The translations under genes and the position numbers were made by a program. The notes under the pieces are model-generated. The model saw only the letters and a program-made list of their open reading frames with translations, made no database searches and was not told where the DNA came from. Below, piece by piece: positions 34,224 through 43,587 of a DNA stretch of 64,000 nucleotides (position 1 is the stretch's first letter; every line of letters begins with the position of its first letter). Source of the DNA: Synanceia verrucosa (taxonomy: Eukaryota > Chordata > Actinopteri > Perciformes > Synanceiidae); contig CM056567.1 in NCBI GenBank assembly GCA_029721515.1, positions 23,408,731 through 23,472,730 on the forward strand, written 5' to 3'.

Positions 34224-34777
34224 CTATAAGTGCTCCACTACTTCAGCATGGATCCATAATGCCCGCTGGAAGCCCTCCCGAAGGGGAGGGGGCTGTGCGT
34301 CGGGGGCCACATGTTGCGGTGGAGGGAGGCCCAGAGGCAGCGCAACACCATACCTTACTGCCACGTTGTGGAGGACAGTACAAACCCCGATTATTTGGCA
34401 TACATTAGTTGGGTATTGAAGGAGTCTACCAGCTGACACATCCAGGCAGCACCTGCTCCTCCGCAGTGTAAGGGAATCTAATGTACAACCTGATGAGCCC
34501 ATCCCAGACTGCAGGCATTATGGCATTCAGTGATGGTTGTGATATCCCAGACCTATAGGGAAGAGATGTATCAGGATTAGATCATTCCCAGCGGGGGCCT
34601 CAGCTACAAGGATAGCAAGTTAATATTAATGTTTGCATAGCCTACATACCTACATGGTATGTCCCGGTTGTCAGGAAACCTAGAGTGGTCAATATCTGTT
34701 CCAAAACATGTGGGTCACTTCAGTATATCCGAATATAAACAGCTCATTCATCATCACTGTTCGGTTTTACAGTGCTG
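34224..34777 (-). pseudogene. Harbinger transposase, downstream part
   Basis: On the minus strand from 34777: intron remainder, then ILTTLGFLTTGTYHVG-like coding (34700-34650). Next is a stretch matching 14908-14965 (AIMPAVWDGLI). An internal deletion then fuses directly to the C-terminal region with CCLDVSAGRLLQYPTNVCQI and VCTVLHNVAVRYGV (34490-34300), which strongly resembles the HARBI1 end. The catalytic middle is deleted, so this is a non-autonomous derivative. Its upstream part is displaced to 43593-43860 by the retrovirus. Confidence 0.7.
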
Positions 34778-34782
34778 CCTTT
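34778..34782. repeat. retroviral target duplication, copy 1
   Basis: CCTTT, identical to 43588-43592. The related Harbinger copy has this site once (AAAGG, 14710-14714). Confidence 0.9.
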
Positions 34783-34856
34783 TGTTTTGTGATATTTTAA
34801 AGGTTCGAGGGTGGTCGGCACGCAGTGAATACACACAAAGGTCACACACACACACA

Positions 34857-35063
34857 CTGATTTGCTAGAATAATTGTGTCAGTTTATTCCCCACAAAGCT
34901 CAGTGAACATTATCACATACATCAACTGATTTGCTAGAATAATTGTGTCAGTTTATTCCCCGCAAAGCTCAGTGAACATTATCACATACATCAACTGATT
35001 TGCTAGAATAATTGTGTCAGTTTATTCCCCACAAAGCTCAGTGAACATTATCACATACATCAA
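34857..35063 (-). repeat. 69-bp tandem repeat x3 carrying poly(A) signal
   Basis: Units at 34857-34925, 34926-34994 and 34995-35063, nearly identical (one A/G difference in the middle unit). On the minus strand each contains GGGGAATAAACTG, so the poly(A) signal is triplicated. Confidence 0.92.
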
Positions 35064-35232
35064 ATATTGAAGCCTTTGCATAGATTACATGAATCCAGAT
35101 TACATTCATTCAACACTCTTACCGTGACACTGGACTGGAGAGCCGTCAGTCCGGGCAGAGTGGGCTTCAATAGGCTGGGCGTTCGATCGCAACCCGCAGC
35201 AGACTCCGCCAGAACTAGGGTGTTCCCCAATC

Positions 35233-35238
35233 TTTATA
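35233..35238 (-). promoter_or_regulatory. ERV TATA box (3' LTR)
   Basis: TATAAA on the minus strand between the palindrome and the poly(A)-signal repeats. Confidence 0.65.
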
Positions 35239-35306
35239 CTGTTGCCCAAACAAAGCTCACAAGCAGGCAGGGAGGGCCGGTCCCTGTCAGCGGTTGAGCC
35301 TGTGAG

Positions 35307-35358
35307 GAGTCCTATGCCCTGGCTCGAAAACATGTTTTCGAGCCAGGGCATAGGACTC
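35307..35358. promoter_or_regulatory. 52-bp perfect palindrome in ERV U3 (3' LTR)
   Basis: Every base from 35307 to 35358 pairs with its mirror, centred on CGAAAACATGTTTTCG. A degraded third arm follows at 35359-35380. It lies about 70 bp upstream of the TATA box in proviral orientation, an enhancer position. Confidence 0.9.
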
Positions 35359-35670
35359 AAAAACATGTTTTCAAGCCAGGACAACACTCCCTGAGTGGTC
35401 ACAGTGCCCTTACTCCCAAACATTCCCTGCTACTCCCTCGATACAAGCAGTTTCAAAACAAGTTATATTCCCATAGATATTGAGTGGGCCAATTATATAA
35501 GCCCTTAACTAAGACAGTTTATGCAACATTCGAGGTCATGCCAGGACACTTTGTAATATTTCCATGTCATTCCACCCATTGGCCTGGCATGAACTCTTTA
35601 ATTCATAAACAAATGTCCATAACTTTCCCCTACCCAATAATCGAACATAGTAAAAAATGGTAGACTATGA

Positions 35671-35865
35671 TTACTTATTTCGTGCAGCATGATTAAGTAA
35701 TTCAATACGACTTTCAAATGATAGTCTCTCTTCTCTATAAAATTGATTATTCCACACACTCATAAACCAGTGATGACCACTGGGTTCAGGTTTTACCTCA
35801 ACAGTTAATTTGGGTCGTCCAAATGGACCATCTTCAACTTTTAGTATAATTTTCATGTTGACCAT
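35671..35865 (-). CDS. small ERV ORF B, 64 codons
   Basis: Its ATG (35863-35865) abuts the stop of ORF A, in frame. It ends YREERLSFESRIELLNHAAR, which matches a motif in ORF A (EER..F..R.ELLN.A, about 10 of 16 positions), so the pair looks like an internal duplication. The middle is polar (KVEDGPFGRPKLTVEVKPEP). Function unknown. It lies about 100 bp before the 3' LTR. Confidence 0.42.
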   Translation of the reverse strand: MVNMKIILKVEDGPFGRPKLTVEVKPEPSGHHWFMSVWNNQFYREERLSFESRIELLNHAARNK

Positions 35866-36015
35866 TTAATTTATAAAGAAACGCCCAGGAGATTCGTCAT
35901 CGACCCAATTGCGTATTAGAGTATTCTCGTATGTGGAACGAGAGGCGACAGCTATGACAGCAAAATTTAGTAGTTCGAGACGAGTGCCAAACACTTCTCT
36001 TTCTTCACAACGCAT
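35866..36015 (-). CDS. small ERV ORF A, 49 codons
   Basis: Starts at an ATG (36013-36015) that overlaps the end of env in another frame and stops at TAA 35866-35868. It includes EEREVFGTRLELLNFA. It lies where complex retroviruses place accessory genes. I recognise no family. It has no membrane segment or zinc motif. The next ORF begins directly after its stop in the same frame, so the two could be halves of one former gene. Confidence 0.4.
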   Translation of the reverse strand: MRCEEREVFGTRLELLNFAVIAVASRSTYENTLIRNWVDDESPGRFFIN

Positions 36016-37339
36016 CGTCTTTGGTTAAGCACGGTTCCTGATATGATTCACGTAATAGGCAAGTAACCCCCTTATCCGTTTGGTCACACAAGCGTAAGTC
36101 ATAGGTGTGGTTGGTATGCGGGCTGTACCAATCACCCCTGAGTTTCAAAAACCAATAGCCCGAGGTTGTTATTACAGGCAAAACATGATATTGACATACT
36201 ATTACTGGTTTAGACACATTATACTGAATCCAATGCCCTTCACACATAACGCTGTTACATTTGGTTTGTTGTGGTTGAACCTTTAACCACCAGTTATCAG
36301 TAATGTTCCAAATTCTTCTCCATTCATTGACATTATTGGATGTTACAGCTCTTATAAATGATTCTCTTTGTACTCTAGCATTCACTGATTGCACATTACA
36401 TATGGTAAGATTGAGAGCTGTGGTAATATTTGTTAGTATTTGCTCTATACTATTTCCCATCATCATTTTCCAGTTAAAATCGTACAAAAATAATCGTGCT
36501 GTTTCTTCTTGTGTCGCTACAGTGGACGGCATCCAAAGTCCAATTTGCTGGATACCCAGCGATGTTTGATGACCTGTGTTTGACAACATGGTTCGTGTTA
36601 CCTCATTGTCAATAGTGTTTGATAGACCAAGAACAGTTCCAAATCCCCCGAGCAGTGTGTCATACCATTCTCGTCGTCGTCGTTCGCACCATGGCAAAGG
36701 AGGAAACAAAACTTTCCAGTGTACATCAGTGTGCTGTATTTGTGTTGCCATCTCTTGACAGGTGGATATTATTGGGGCCAAATTAGTCTCTGTAACTACT
36801 GACTGTTCAGGTATTGCCCTTATTACATAACCAAAGACAATTCTGCGTGGTAGAGTGGTGTTTACATGGCCAAAGACAATTCTACGTGGTATAGTGATGA
36901 CATTCATGATCCATGTGTCCCCACTAGCAATAATGGACAATTCAGTAGAGCTATTAGTTACACATGTCCGGTTATTTATATGACCTATACACAGGCTCAT
37001 ATCAGCAGTGATGTTTACTCTGCAGTTCTCCTTTACAACCGGAACATTATACTCTCTGTTGTACCGTCTGTAACACTTCTCACACTGGTAGATGGGGCAA
37101 GTGCTAGTGATGTTTGCAATGGGGCACATCCGTTCCTCTGAGCATATGCTGGTTTCCCAGCCCAAGCCCACGACATAGGGTTGATACGCCTCCATCAACT
37201 GCATTGCTGGCGTTGCCATTGCTACCCAGAAGAGGCTGGACCACATCAACGCCATGGCACCGGGAGCAGGGAGGATTGTGTCCCAGCAGCCGACACCCCA
37301 GCGTCTTGGGCCCGCCATACTGTCGTCTGTACTGGTCAC
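36005..37339 (-). CDS. ERV env, 444 codons, no visible anchor
   Basis: An open frame encoding an envelope glycoprotein precursor. Residues about 28-48 are hydrophobic and serve as a plausible signal peptide. The surface part is Cys-rich (CPIYQCEKCYRRY) with many N-glycosylation sequons. A furin-type site RRRR at 220-223 is followed by LLGGFGTVLGLSNTI, which looks like a fusion peptide. The remaining 200 residues have further sequons and a CNSVMC pair. No transmembrane segment is visible before the stop (36005-36007), so the product as read would lack a membrane anchor. This may be a truncation. Residues 151-157 and 164-170 (PRRIVFG) come from a 39-bp tandem duplication. The subfamily was not identified. 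Confidence 0.78.
   Translation of the reverse strand: MTSTDDSMAGPRRWGVGCWDTILPAPGAMALMWSSLFWVAMATPAMQLMEAYQPYVVGLGWETSICSEERMCPIANITSTCPIYQCEKCYRRYNREYNVPVVKENCRVNITADMSLCIGHINNRTCVTNSSTELSIIASGDTWIMNVITIPRRIVFGHVNTTLPRRIVFGYVIRAIPEQSVVTETNLAPIISTCQEMATQIQHTDVHWKVLFPPLPWCERRRREWYDTLLGGFGTVLGLSNTIDNEVTRTMLSNTGHQTSLGIQQIGLWMPSTVATQEETARLFLYDFNWKMMMGNSIEQILTNITTALNLTICNVQSVNARVQRESFIRAVTSNNVNEWRRIWNITDNWWLKVQPQQTKCNSVMCEGHWIQYNVSKPVIVCQYHVLPVITTSGYWFLKLRGDWYSPHTNHTYDLRLCDQTDKGVTCLLRESYQEPCLTKDDAL
36831..36908 (-). repeat. 39-bp tandem duplication inside env
   Basis: CCAAAGACAATTCT starts at 36831 and again at 36870. The units differ at several positions, so the duplication predates this insertion or has diverged. 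It preserves frame (13 codons). Confidence 0.8.
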
Positions 37340-37432
37340 CCGATCGTCCTGGTCGTCCGATTAACAGGTTCCACGGGAACATTCTGTAACACAGATTAAT
37401 GCTATTGGATATATAGGAAAAAGAAAACACGA

Positions 37433-40400
37433 TTAGTTCTCTCGCAGATAACATTTCGACACTGGCACATTTACCCATTTTTCCTGTCCTGGAAATATGA
37501 CCGTTACCACTCTGTCGTCCCCTTGAGCAATGATCTCAGCTGCCTTGGGTGGACCTTGTTCCTGTCTTACCCACACTTTTGCTCCTGGTTTATCTGTTGA
37601 ACCAAATCCTCCAGCACCTCGTGTTGTAATGGAGGTTGGAGCAGATATTTCTTGTACTTGAGTCCTGTCACATGGTTTGATTACCAGCTGAGCTATTTTT
37701 GAGCCCTGTCCTAGCACTAGGGGTTCTTTCCCTAGGTGATGACAGACTATTCCTAACTCTCCTTGATAGTCCTGATCAATAACTCCGGCTAAGATTGTCA
37801 GTCCTTTGAGTGACAATCCTGACCTTGGCAAAATATGGCCATACATTCCGGAGGGACATTGTAGCCCTAGGCCTGTTTTTACCACCTGTGTGTGTCCTGG
37901 AGCTAGAGTTATTGTTTCAGGAGTTCTTAAATCTAGTCCTGCTGAACCAGGTGTAGCTCTTACTGGTATCTCTGCCTTATCATTAAGTTTCCACATTCTG
38001 ATAGGCTCTTTTTCTGGAGTATTATATACATTGACCATCCTATTCATAGGAGTTACTCCTGGTCCGATTGGCCTATTATTCAGCTGCTTTACAGCTTGAT
38101 CCAAATTCCTTCTCCATCCTGTCAGATCATTGGTTACTGACAGTTTTCTCAGTGAGTCTTTCAGAATCCCATTCATTCTCTCTATCAGCCCTGCTGCTTG
38201 AGGATGATAGGGAACATGGAAAATCCACTCAACATTTTTCTCCTGATACCACCCTTTGACTGCATTCCCAGTAAAGTGTGTGCCATTATCTGTCTGAATC
38301 TGTAATGGGACTCCATAGAACTTTTCTATGAGCTCCAAACACCCAATGGTAGCATGTTGATTAGCATATTTACATGGATGGACTACCATTACTCCTGAGA
38401 AGGTGTCAACTGCTGAACATGCATATTTACAACCTTGAGATTCGGGCATAGGGCCAATAAAATCCATTTGCCATATTTGGCCTGGTGATTTTCCTCTGTG
38501 CAGTTGACCCTGCAAATGTTGTGGTGTACCCTTCCTTTGATGTTGACATTGCTCACATTGTTGTATGACAGTTTTGACATCATCTGTTTTCAGATCTATG
38601 CCCCTGTCTTGGGCCCACTGCATTGTCCCCTGGATTCCCCAATGACCTGACTTCTGATGAGCCCATCTAGCGAGTCCTACGCTAGACTGTCTTTCTATTG
38701 GCATAGCTCTGACGACACCGTCAATGTATCGGTTGTGTAGAGCTTCTGGGTCTGTGTTCTTGGTGTGAGCATCTACATATGTCACTGTTATGTCGAGTAT
38801 TTGTGCTTTTTCCCAAATGTCCTTCCACAACTCTTTGCCCCAAACCTCCTTACTTTGTATTTTCCAGTCATGACTTTGCCATGTAGGCATCCAGGTGGTT
38901 AATCCATTCACTACTGACCAAGAGTCAGAGAAAATGTACACTTCCTGTACACCCGCCTGTTGCAAAACCATATGTACGGCCTTCAATTCAGCCCACTGAC
39001 TGCTTTTTCCTTCTCCCAGTTCTTCCAAAACCTGACCTAATTCTGGATTGAATGCTCCGGCCTTCCAGCGCCTTTTTCCAGCTATCCATTGAGCAGATCC
39101 GTCAGTGAACCACGCCCGTTTTCTTTGTTCATCTGTCAAGTCAACATACCGTCCCCCAGCTTTCACTGGTGACTCCTGTAACTGTGTTACTTCAAACGCT
39201 TGCTCTCCTTCTTCAGGTGCATCAGCTACCTGTTCATGCAACACAGAAACACTTCTCTCACCTGCTTTGACCCTTTCTGACACATACCATTTCCATTTAA
39301 TGATATTTGACTCCTGTGCTGTCCCTATACGATGTGTTGTGGGTTCACTCATCACCCAACTCAAAATAGGGATCTGTGGTCTCATTATCACATCATGTCC
39401 AGTAGTTTGAGCCTCAGTTTCAATTAGGCTCCAGTAACATGCCAACAACTGTTTTTCAAACGGTGTGTATTGAATACCTGCAGGGGGCAACTTTCTAGAC
39501 CAGAATCCTAGAGGTTTTCTAGTTCTTCCTTGTTTTTGCCACAGACTCCAATTAGCATACTCAGTTCTGGCAGACACCTGTAACTCCACTGGACCTGACT
39601 GCACTTTAGCTAGTGAGACAGCTTGCTATATAGCTTCTTTGGCCATCTCAAATGCCTGTTGATGTTTGTCTGTCCATTCAAAGTTTTCCTTCTTTCTAGT
39701 CACCTGATACAATGGTTGTAGTATTTGGCCTAGATGTGGGATGTGATTTCTCCAGTAGCCAAACAATCCAATGAACTTCTGTACATCATTCTTAGTGTGT
39801 GGTGTTGCAAATGCTAGTATTTTCTCTCTAGCTTTGGCAGTGATTTCTCTTTCGCCTTTGTTCCAACAGATACCCAAAAACTTCACCCGCTGGGCAGGTC
39901 CTTGTACTTTGGCAGGATTAATTTCCCATCCAACACTCCTCATATGTACAATTACTTTGTCCAGTGCTGTTTTAACTTCTTCCTCAGTTTCAGCCCGCAC
40001 CATGATGTCATCAATGTAGTGAGAAATCATTACTCCTTGTGGCAAACTGACCTGGTCAAGATGTTCTGCAACTATCCTATGACAGATAGTCGGGCTGTGT
40101 AGGTAACCCTGAGGTAACCTAGTGAATGTGTATTGTCTTCCTTCCCATGTGAACGCAAACTGATCCATCCTGTCTTCTGGTATGGGAATGGTGAAAAAAG
40201 CTTTAGCCAAATCAATTACACCATACCACACCCCTGGGTGATGCTGCACTTTCTCAATGATACTGATAGTATCTGGTACAGCAGATGTTAATGGCGGTGT
40301 GTATTTGTTTAGCTGCCTGTAGTCAACAGTCATGCGCCATGAACCATCGGCTTTATGTACAGGCCAGATGGGATTATTCCATGACGTCGTACAAGTTTTC

Positions 40401-40951
40401 AACACTCCTGCTTCAACATAGTCTTTAATTGTAGCAGAGATCTCATCATGCCCTCCTGGTATTCTGTATTGCTTCAGACTCACCACCTGGGTCGCTTCAG
40501 GAATAGGAAAAGGAGGCATCTTCACTTTCCCTACCAGTACAGGTCTGCATTGTTTTTCAGAGATTTGCTGATTTAATTTTGTTCCAAACTCAAAACGCCC
40601 CTGTTTCAGATGCATTGTCATTCCTGCCAAAACATCCATGCCTATGATCCACTCCTTCACTGGAGTAATCAAAACAGTGTATTTCTTAATTGGCATCTGT
40701 CCAATTTTCAATGGTAGTTGCACTGCTGTTCCAAAAACCACACTTCCTCCTAGACCAGTAAGTGCCACTCTTTGTCCTTTAAATTTATGAGGATTACCAT
40801 GTATGAGGGTGGCCTCTGTCCCCGTGTCTACTAGAGCCACCACCTTTTGCACATTTGAGTTTTTCCAATAAATGTCTACAGCCACATGGGGTCGTATGTC
40901 GTCTGTAGACCAACAGTTCTGAGTTCTGATTTGTGGGGCTCGGCCTTCATC
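37433..40951 (-). pseudogene. ERV pro-pol with dUTPase, one amber codon
   Basis: Protease: ALVDTGTEATLIHG. RT: PVHKADGSWRMTVDYRQLN, VIDLAKAFFTIP, LPQGYLHSP and catalytic HYIDDIM. An in-frame UAG at 39626-39628 falls after RT, in the connection region. The frame reopens without shift. The following numbers count from the methionine at 39604. RNase H: Asp168 in FTDGSA, Glu206, Asp227, Asp278. Integrase: zinc motif His316/His321 and Cys350/Cys353, then D381, D439, E475 (D-x35-E). A complete dUTPase then sits at about 545-670 (PGSAGLDL, PRSGL, VIDQDYQGELGI, GAGGFGST). A last segment of about 50 residues (KVWVRQ...KWVNVP) resembles the SH3-like end of integrases. Catalytic residues are all present. 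Apart from the UAG no lesion was seen. Confidence 0.9.
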
Positions 40952-42780
40952 CTATAATTGTAATAAATCAGTCAAATCTGGATACAGGCGTGTTTGTCTT
41001 TTGTCCTTATTTTTATTCTTCCCTTTCCTGTCCTTTTTCTTTTTCACTGTTCTGATCTGCACCTCTTCTTCCTCAGAATCTGACTCCTCAGTTTCTGGTT
41101 TGACTTCCTGTCTCTGTTTGGGGCGTGTCACTGGTTCTGGTCCACAGGGCGGAGCAGATGGAGTTACCATCTCCCTCAGTGCAGTCACCAGTCCTGATAA
41201 CGATGAGGCTCCTGGTATTACTCCTGTGGTACAGCGTACTCTCAGCCCTTTTTGTCTGCATCTGTCCCTTAATTCAGTAGTAGGGAGTCCATCTATCTCT
41301 TTTATAGGCACTCCTGCCTTTACCAGAGCATTCCACAGGTCCCTACGTGATGGACCAGGCGCGTCCCCTCTGGGTCCGCGAACCTGTGGTTGGGAACCCC
41401 TTTGTTCCTGATACTCTGCTCTGTCTCTGGACGGAGTTGGGGTAGGGTCCCATTCTCCTAGTGCCCCTAACTCTGAAAACATTGATCTTATCTCCCCCAT
41501 GGGGCGATCCTGTGACCCCAACATGACAGTTAACACCAATGAACGGTATTGTGGGGGGGCCGTCTTAATTAGTGTGTCTCGCACTGTTTTGGGAACAGGG
41601 AAACTGGCTTGTTCGTCCACTCCCCCTATCATTAATGCATCTCTGAGACACAACCTTAGTAATCTCTGTATGCCTTCTTTGAGAGTATGCCACGTTTTAT
41701 CTAAAGGTGGCCAGTCAGCGGAGTGGGATATTGCTGTCTTACGGCCTCAGCATAAGCAGCCAACACATTCATGCCCCCAGGTCCCAGATGATTGCGAACA
41801 TGTTCCCTATAACCAGCGTTTATGCCTGCATCAGCGGATAAGCCAGCAAAACGCATGCCATCCTCTCGATCTATTTCTGCCTGCTGAGCCCCTTCCTCCA
41901 GCAGACGACCCATCCACATGTCTAGCGGTTCGCCAGGCTGCTGTCTAAATCGCCGGCACAAGTGTAGGACTTCCTCTGGGGAGTAATCTTCTATATTTCT
42001 AAACTCCTCAGCGTTGGGCTGGGGCTGATCCACCAGTCCCATTATTGGCTGTCCCTGTTCATCCACCATCAGTGCTCCATTCTCATCTCTCATCTGCTCC
42101 TGTCTAGGTGGTACAAAGCGCTTAGTTACTGGCTTAGCTTGCTTGAGCTGCGGAGCGGGTGGGGTAGGCAACGCACCGCACCCTTCACATTCACTGTCAC
42201 TGTCATAATTATCAGAATCCTCCCAGATATTACCATCCCAATGGTCCGGATCCCACTGAGTAGCAGAGCTCACGACTTTGGTTACATAGGCTCTAACCTG
42301 CACAGGGTCAGTATTACGCTTCTTTTTATGTCGCTTTTTCCTATTCACTTTAGACACATGAGCAACAGATCGCTCAGCCAACATTTGCAGTCTCTCTACC
42401 TGCAACTGTAGGAGACTGACTTGAGTTTTCAACAGTGATTCACTCGCTTGTAATTCACACATTTGTTGTTTATCTTTTAGTTTCTGCAACTGTAATCCTT
42501 CCAGAGTGTCGCGAGTTACCCGCCAAGCGGTAGCGCAAGCCCACATACGCCGCTGCACACCCTCCAAGGGGGTCTTCTTATATCTTGCAATATCTTGCAA
42601 TACAGCAGACACAATGGTAGGATCTCCATCACCAACAACCCCATCCCATGGCTCGGGACGTCCACCTCCATCTCTCAAACACAACGCAACTGTTTTCCAT
42701 TCTGCGCGCTCCCAGCCGGGAATGAGCTCAACCTTCCCTTCCTCATCCTCAGCTTTCTCTGCCTTCTTCCTACGGAACAT
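40952..42780 (-). pseudogene. ERV gag, one frameshift, ends in UAG
   Basis: Gag encodes the structural polyprotein that assembles the particle. It starts at 42780, 84 bp after the primer-binding site. The first frame (to 41701, 359 codons) has a basic start (MFRRKKAEK), a coiled-coil stretch (LQKLKDKQQMCELQASESLL) and capsid-like sequence to PTPLTGHL. A one-base-type frameshift near 41730 moves the rest (to 40952) to the pol frame. That part has DWPPLDKTWHTLKEGIQ, proline/arginine-rich linkers and a Lys/Glu-rich tail. No CCHC zinc knuckle is visible, unlike most orthoretroviruses. It ends in UAG (40952-40954), beyond which pro-pol continues in the same frame. Confidence 0.8.
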
Positions 42781-42846
42781 CCTGTACTATGTACACACTA
42801 TGCACAAAGAACACCAAAATATTCACTTCATACAGCCACCCCTCGT

Positions 42847-42864
42847 ATCCTGTTCGTGACGCCA
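42847..42864 (-). promoter_or_regulatory. ERV primer-binding site
   Basis: On the minus strand, five bases after the LTR, TGGCGTCACGAACAGGAT begins with the TGG expected opposite a tRNA CCA end. Complementarity to T-stem-like sequence seems to follow (AGGATACGAG). I could not assign the tRNA. Confidence 0.6.
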
Positions 42865-42943
42865 AAAAATGTTTTGTGATATTTTAAAGGTTCGAGGGTG
42901 GTCGGCACGCAGTGAATACACACAAAGGTCACACACACACACA

Positions 42944-43081
42944 CTGATTTGCTAGAATAATTGTGTCAGTTTATTCCCCACAAAGCTCAGTGAACATTAT
43001 CACATACATCAACTGATTTGCTAGAATAATTGTGTCAGTTTATTCCCCGCAAAGCTCAGTGAACATTATCACATACATCAA
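42944..43081 (-). repeat. 69-bp tandem repeat x2 carrying poly(A) signal
   Basis: Units at 42944-43012 and 43013-43081 in the 5' LTR, equivalent to those at 34857. Confidence 0.92.
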
Positions 43082-43250
43082 ATACTGAAGCCTTTGCATA
43101 GATTACATGAATCCAGGTTACATTCATTCAACACTCTTACCGTGACACTGGACTGGAGAGCCGTCAGTCCGGGCAGAGTGGGCTTCAATAGGCTGGGCGT
43201 TCGATCGCAACCCGCAGCAGACTCCGCCAGAACTAGGGTGTTCCCCAATC

Positions 43251-43256
43251 TTTATA
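43251..43256 (-). promoter_or_regulatory. ERV TATA box (5' LTR)
   Basis: TATAAA on the minus strand. It would drive the proviral transcript, with R beginning about 30 bp further on. Confidence 0.65.
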
Positions 43257-43324
43257 CTGTTGCCCAAACAAAGCTCACAAGCAGGCAGGGAGGGCCGGTC
43301 CCTGTCAGCGGTTGAGCCTGTGAG

Positions 43325-43376
43325 GAGTCCTATGCCCTGGCTCGAAAACATGTTTTCGAGCCAGGGCATAGGACTC
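43325..43376. promoter_or_regulatory. 52-bp perfect palindrome in ERV U3 (5' LTR)
   Basis: Same palindrome as 35307-35358. The adjoining third arm (43377-43398) still has the intact core CGAAAACATGTTTTCG. Confidence 0.9.
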
Positions 43377-43587
43377 GAAAACATGTTTTCGAGCCAGGAC
43401 AACACTCCCTGAGCGGTCACAGTGCCCTTACTCCCAAACATTCCCTGTTACTCCCTCGATACAAGCAGTTTCAAAACAAGTTATATTCCCATAGATATTG
43501 AGTGGGCCAATTAGATAGGCCCTTAACTAAGACAGTTTATGCAACATTCGAGGTCATGCCAGGACACTTTGTAATATTTCCATGTCA

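Larger units (their letters stand above)
34783..35569 (-). repeat. ERV 3' LTR (787 bp, three repeat units)
   Basis: Starts and ends TG...CA. In proviral orientation it has a U3 with a 52-bp palindrome (35307-35358), a TATAAA box (35233-35238) and then three 69-bp tandem units, each with AATAAA. Confidence 0.93.
34783..43587 (-). mobile_element. ERV-L-like endogenous retrovirus with env, 8.8 kb
   Basis: A complete provirus on the minus strand: 5' LTR 43587-42870, primer-binding site, gag 42780-40952, pro-pol 40951-37433, env 37339-36005, two small ORFs 36015-35671, 3' LTR 35569-34783. TG...CA ends and a 5-bp CCTTT duplication are intact. The two LTRs differ by about eight substitutions by hand alignment (about 1%) plus one 69-bp repeat unit, which indicates a recent insertion. 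LPQGYLHSP, HYIDDIM, PYHPQAAGLIER and a dUTPase after the integrase core are ERV-L-like. No Cys-His knuckle is visible in gag. It lies in an intron of a Harbinger transposase inside the first visible gabbr1 intron, antisense to gabbr1. Confidence 0.9.
42870..43587 (-). repeat. ERV 5' LTR (718 bp, two repeat units)
   Basis: Same organisation as the 3' LTR but with two 69-bp units. Palindrome at 43325-43376, TATAAA at 43251-43256. It is 69 bp shorter than the 3' LTR, exactly one unit. Confidence 0.93.

Noticed and set aside
34857..35063. Evenly repeated 69-bp units as a CRISPR array
   Set aside because: Units are contiguous with no spacers, lie inside a retroviral LTR, and the genome is eukaryotic.
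39602..39628. The UAG inside pol as a second programmed read-through site
   Set aside because: It lies within the connection region with no domain boundary, so a simple nonsense mutation is more likely.
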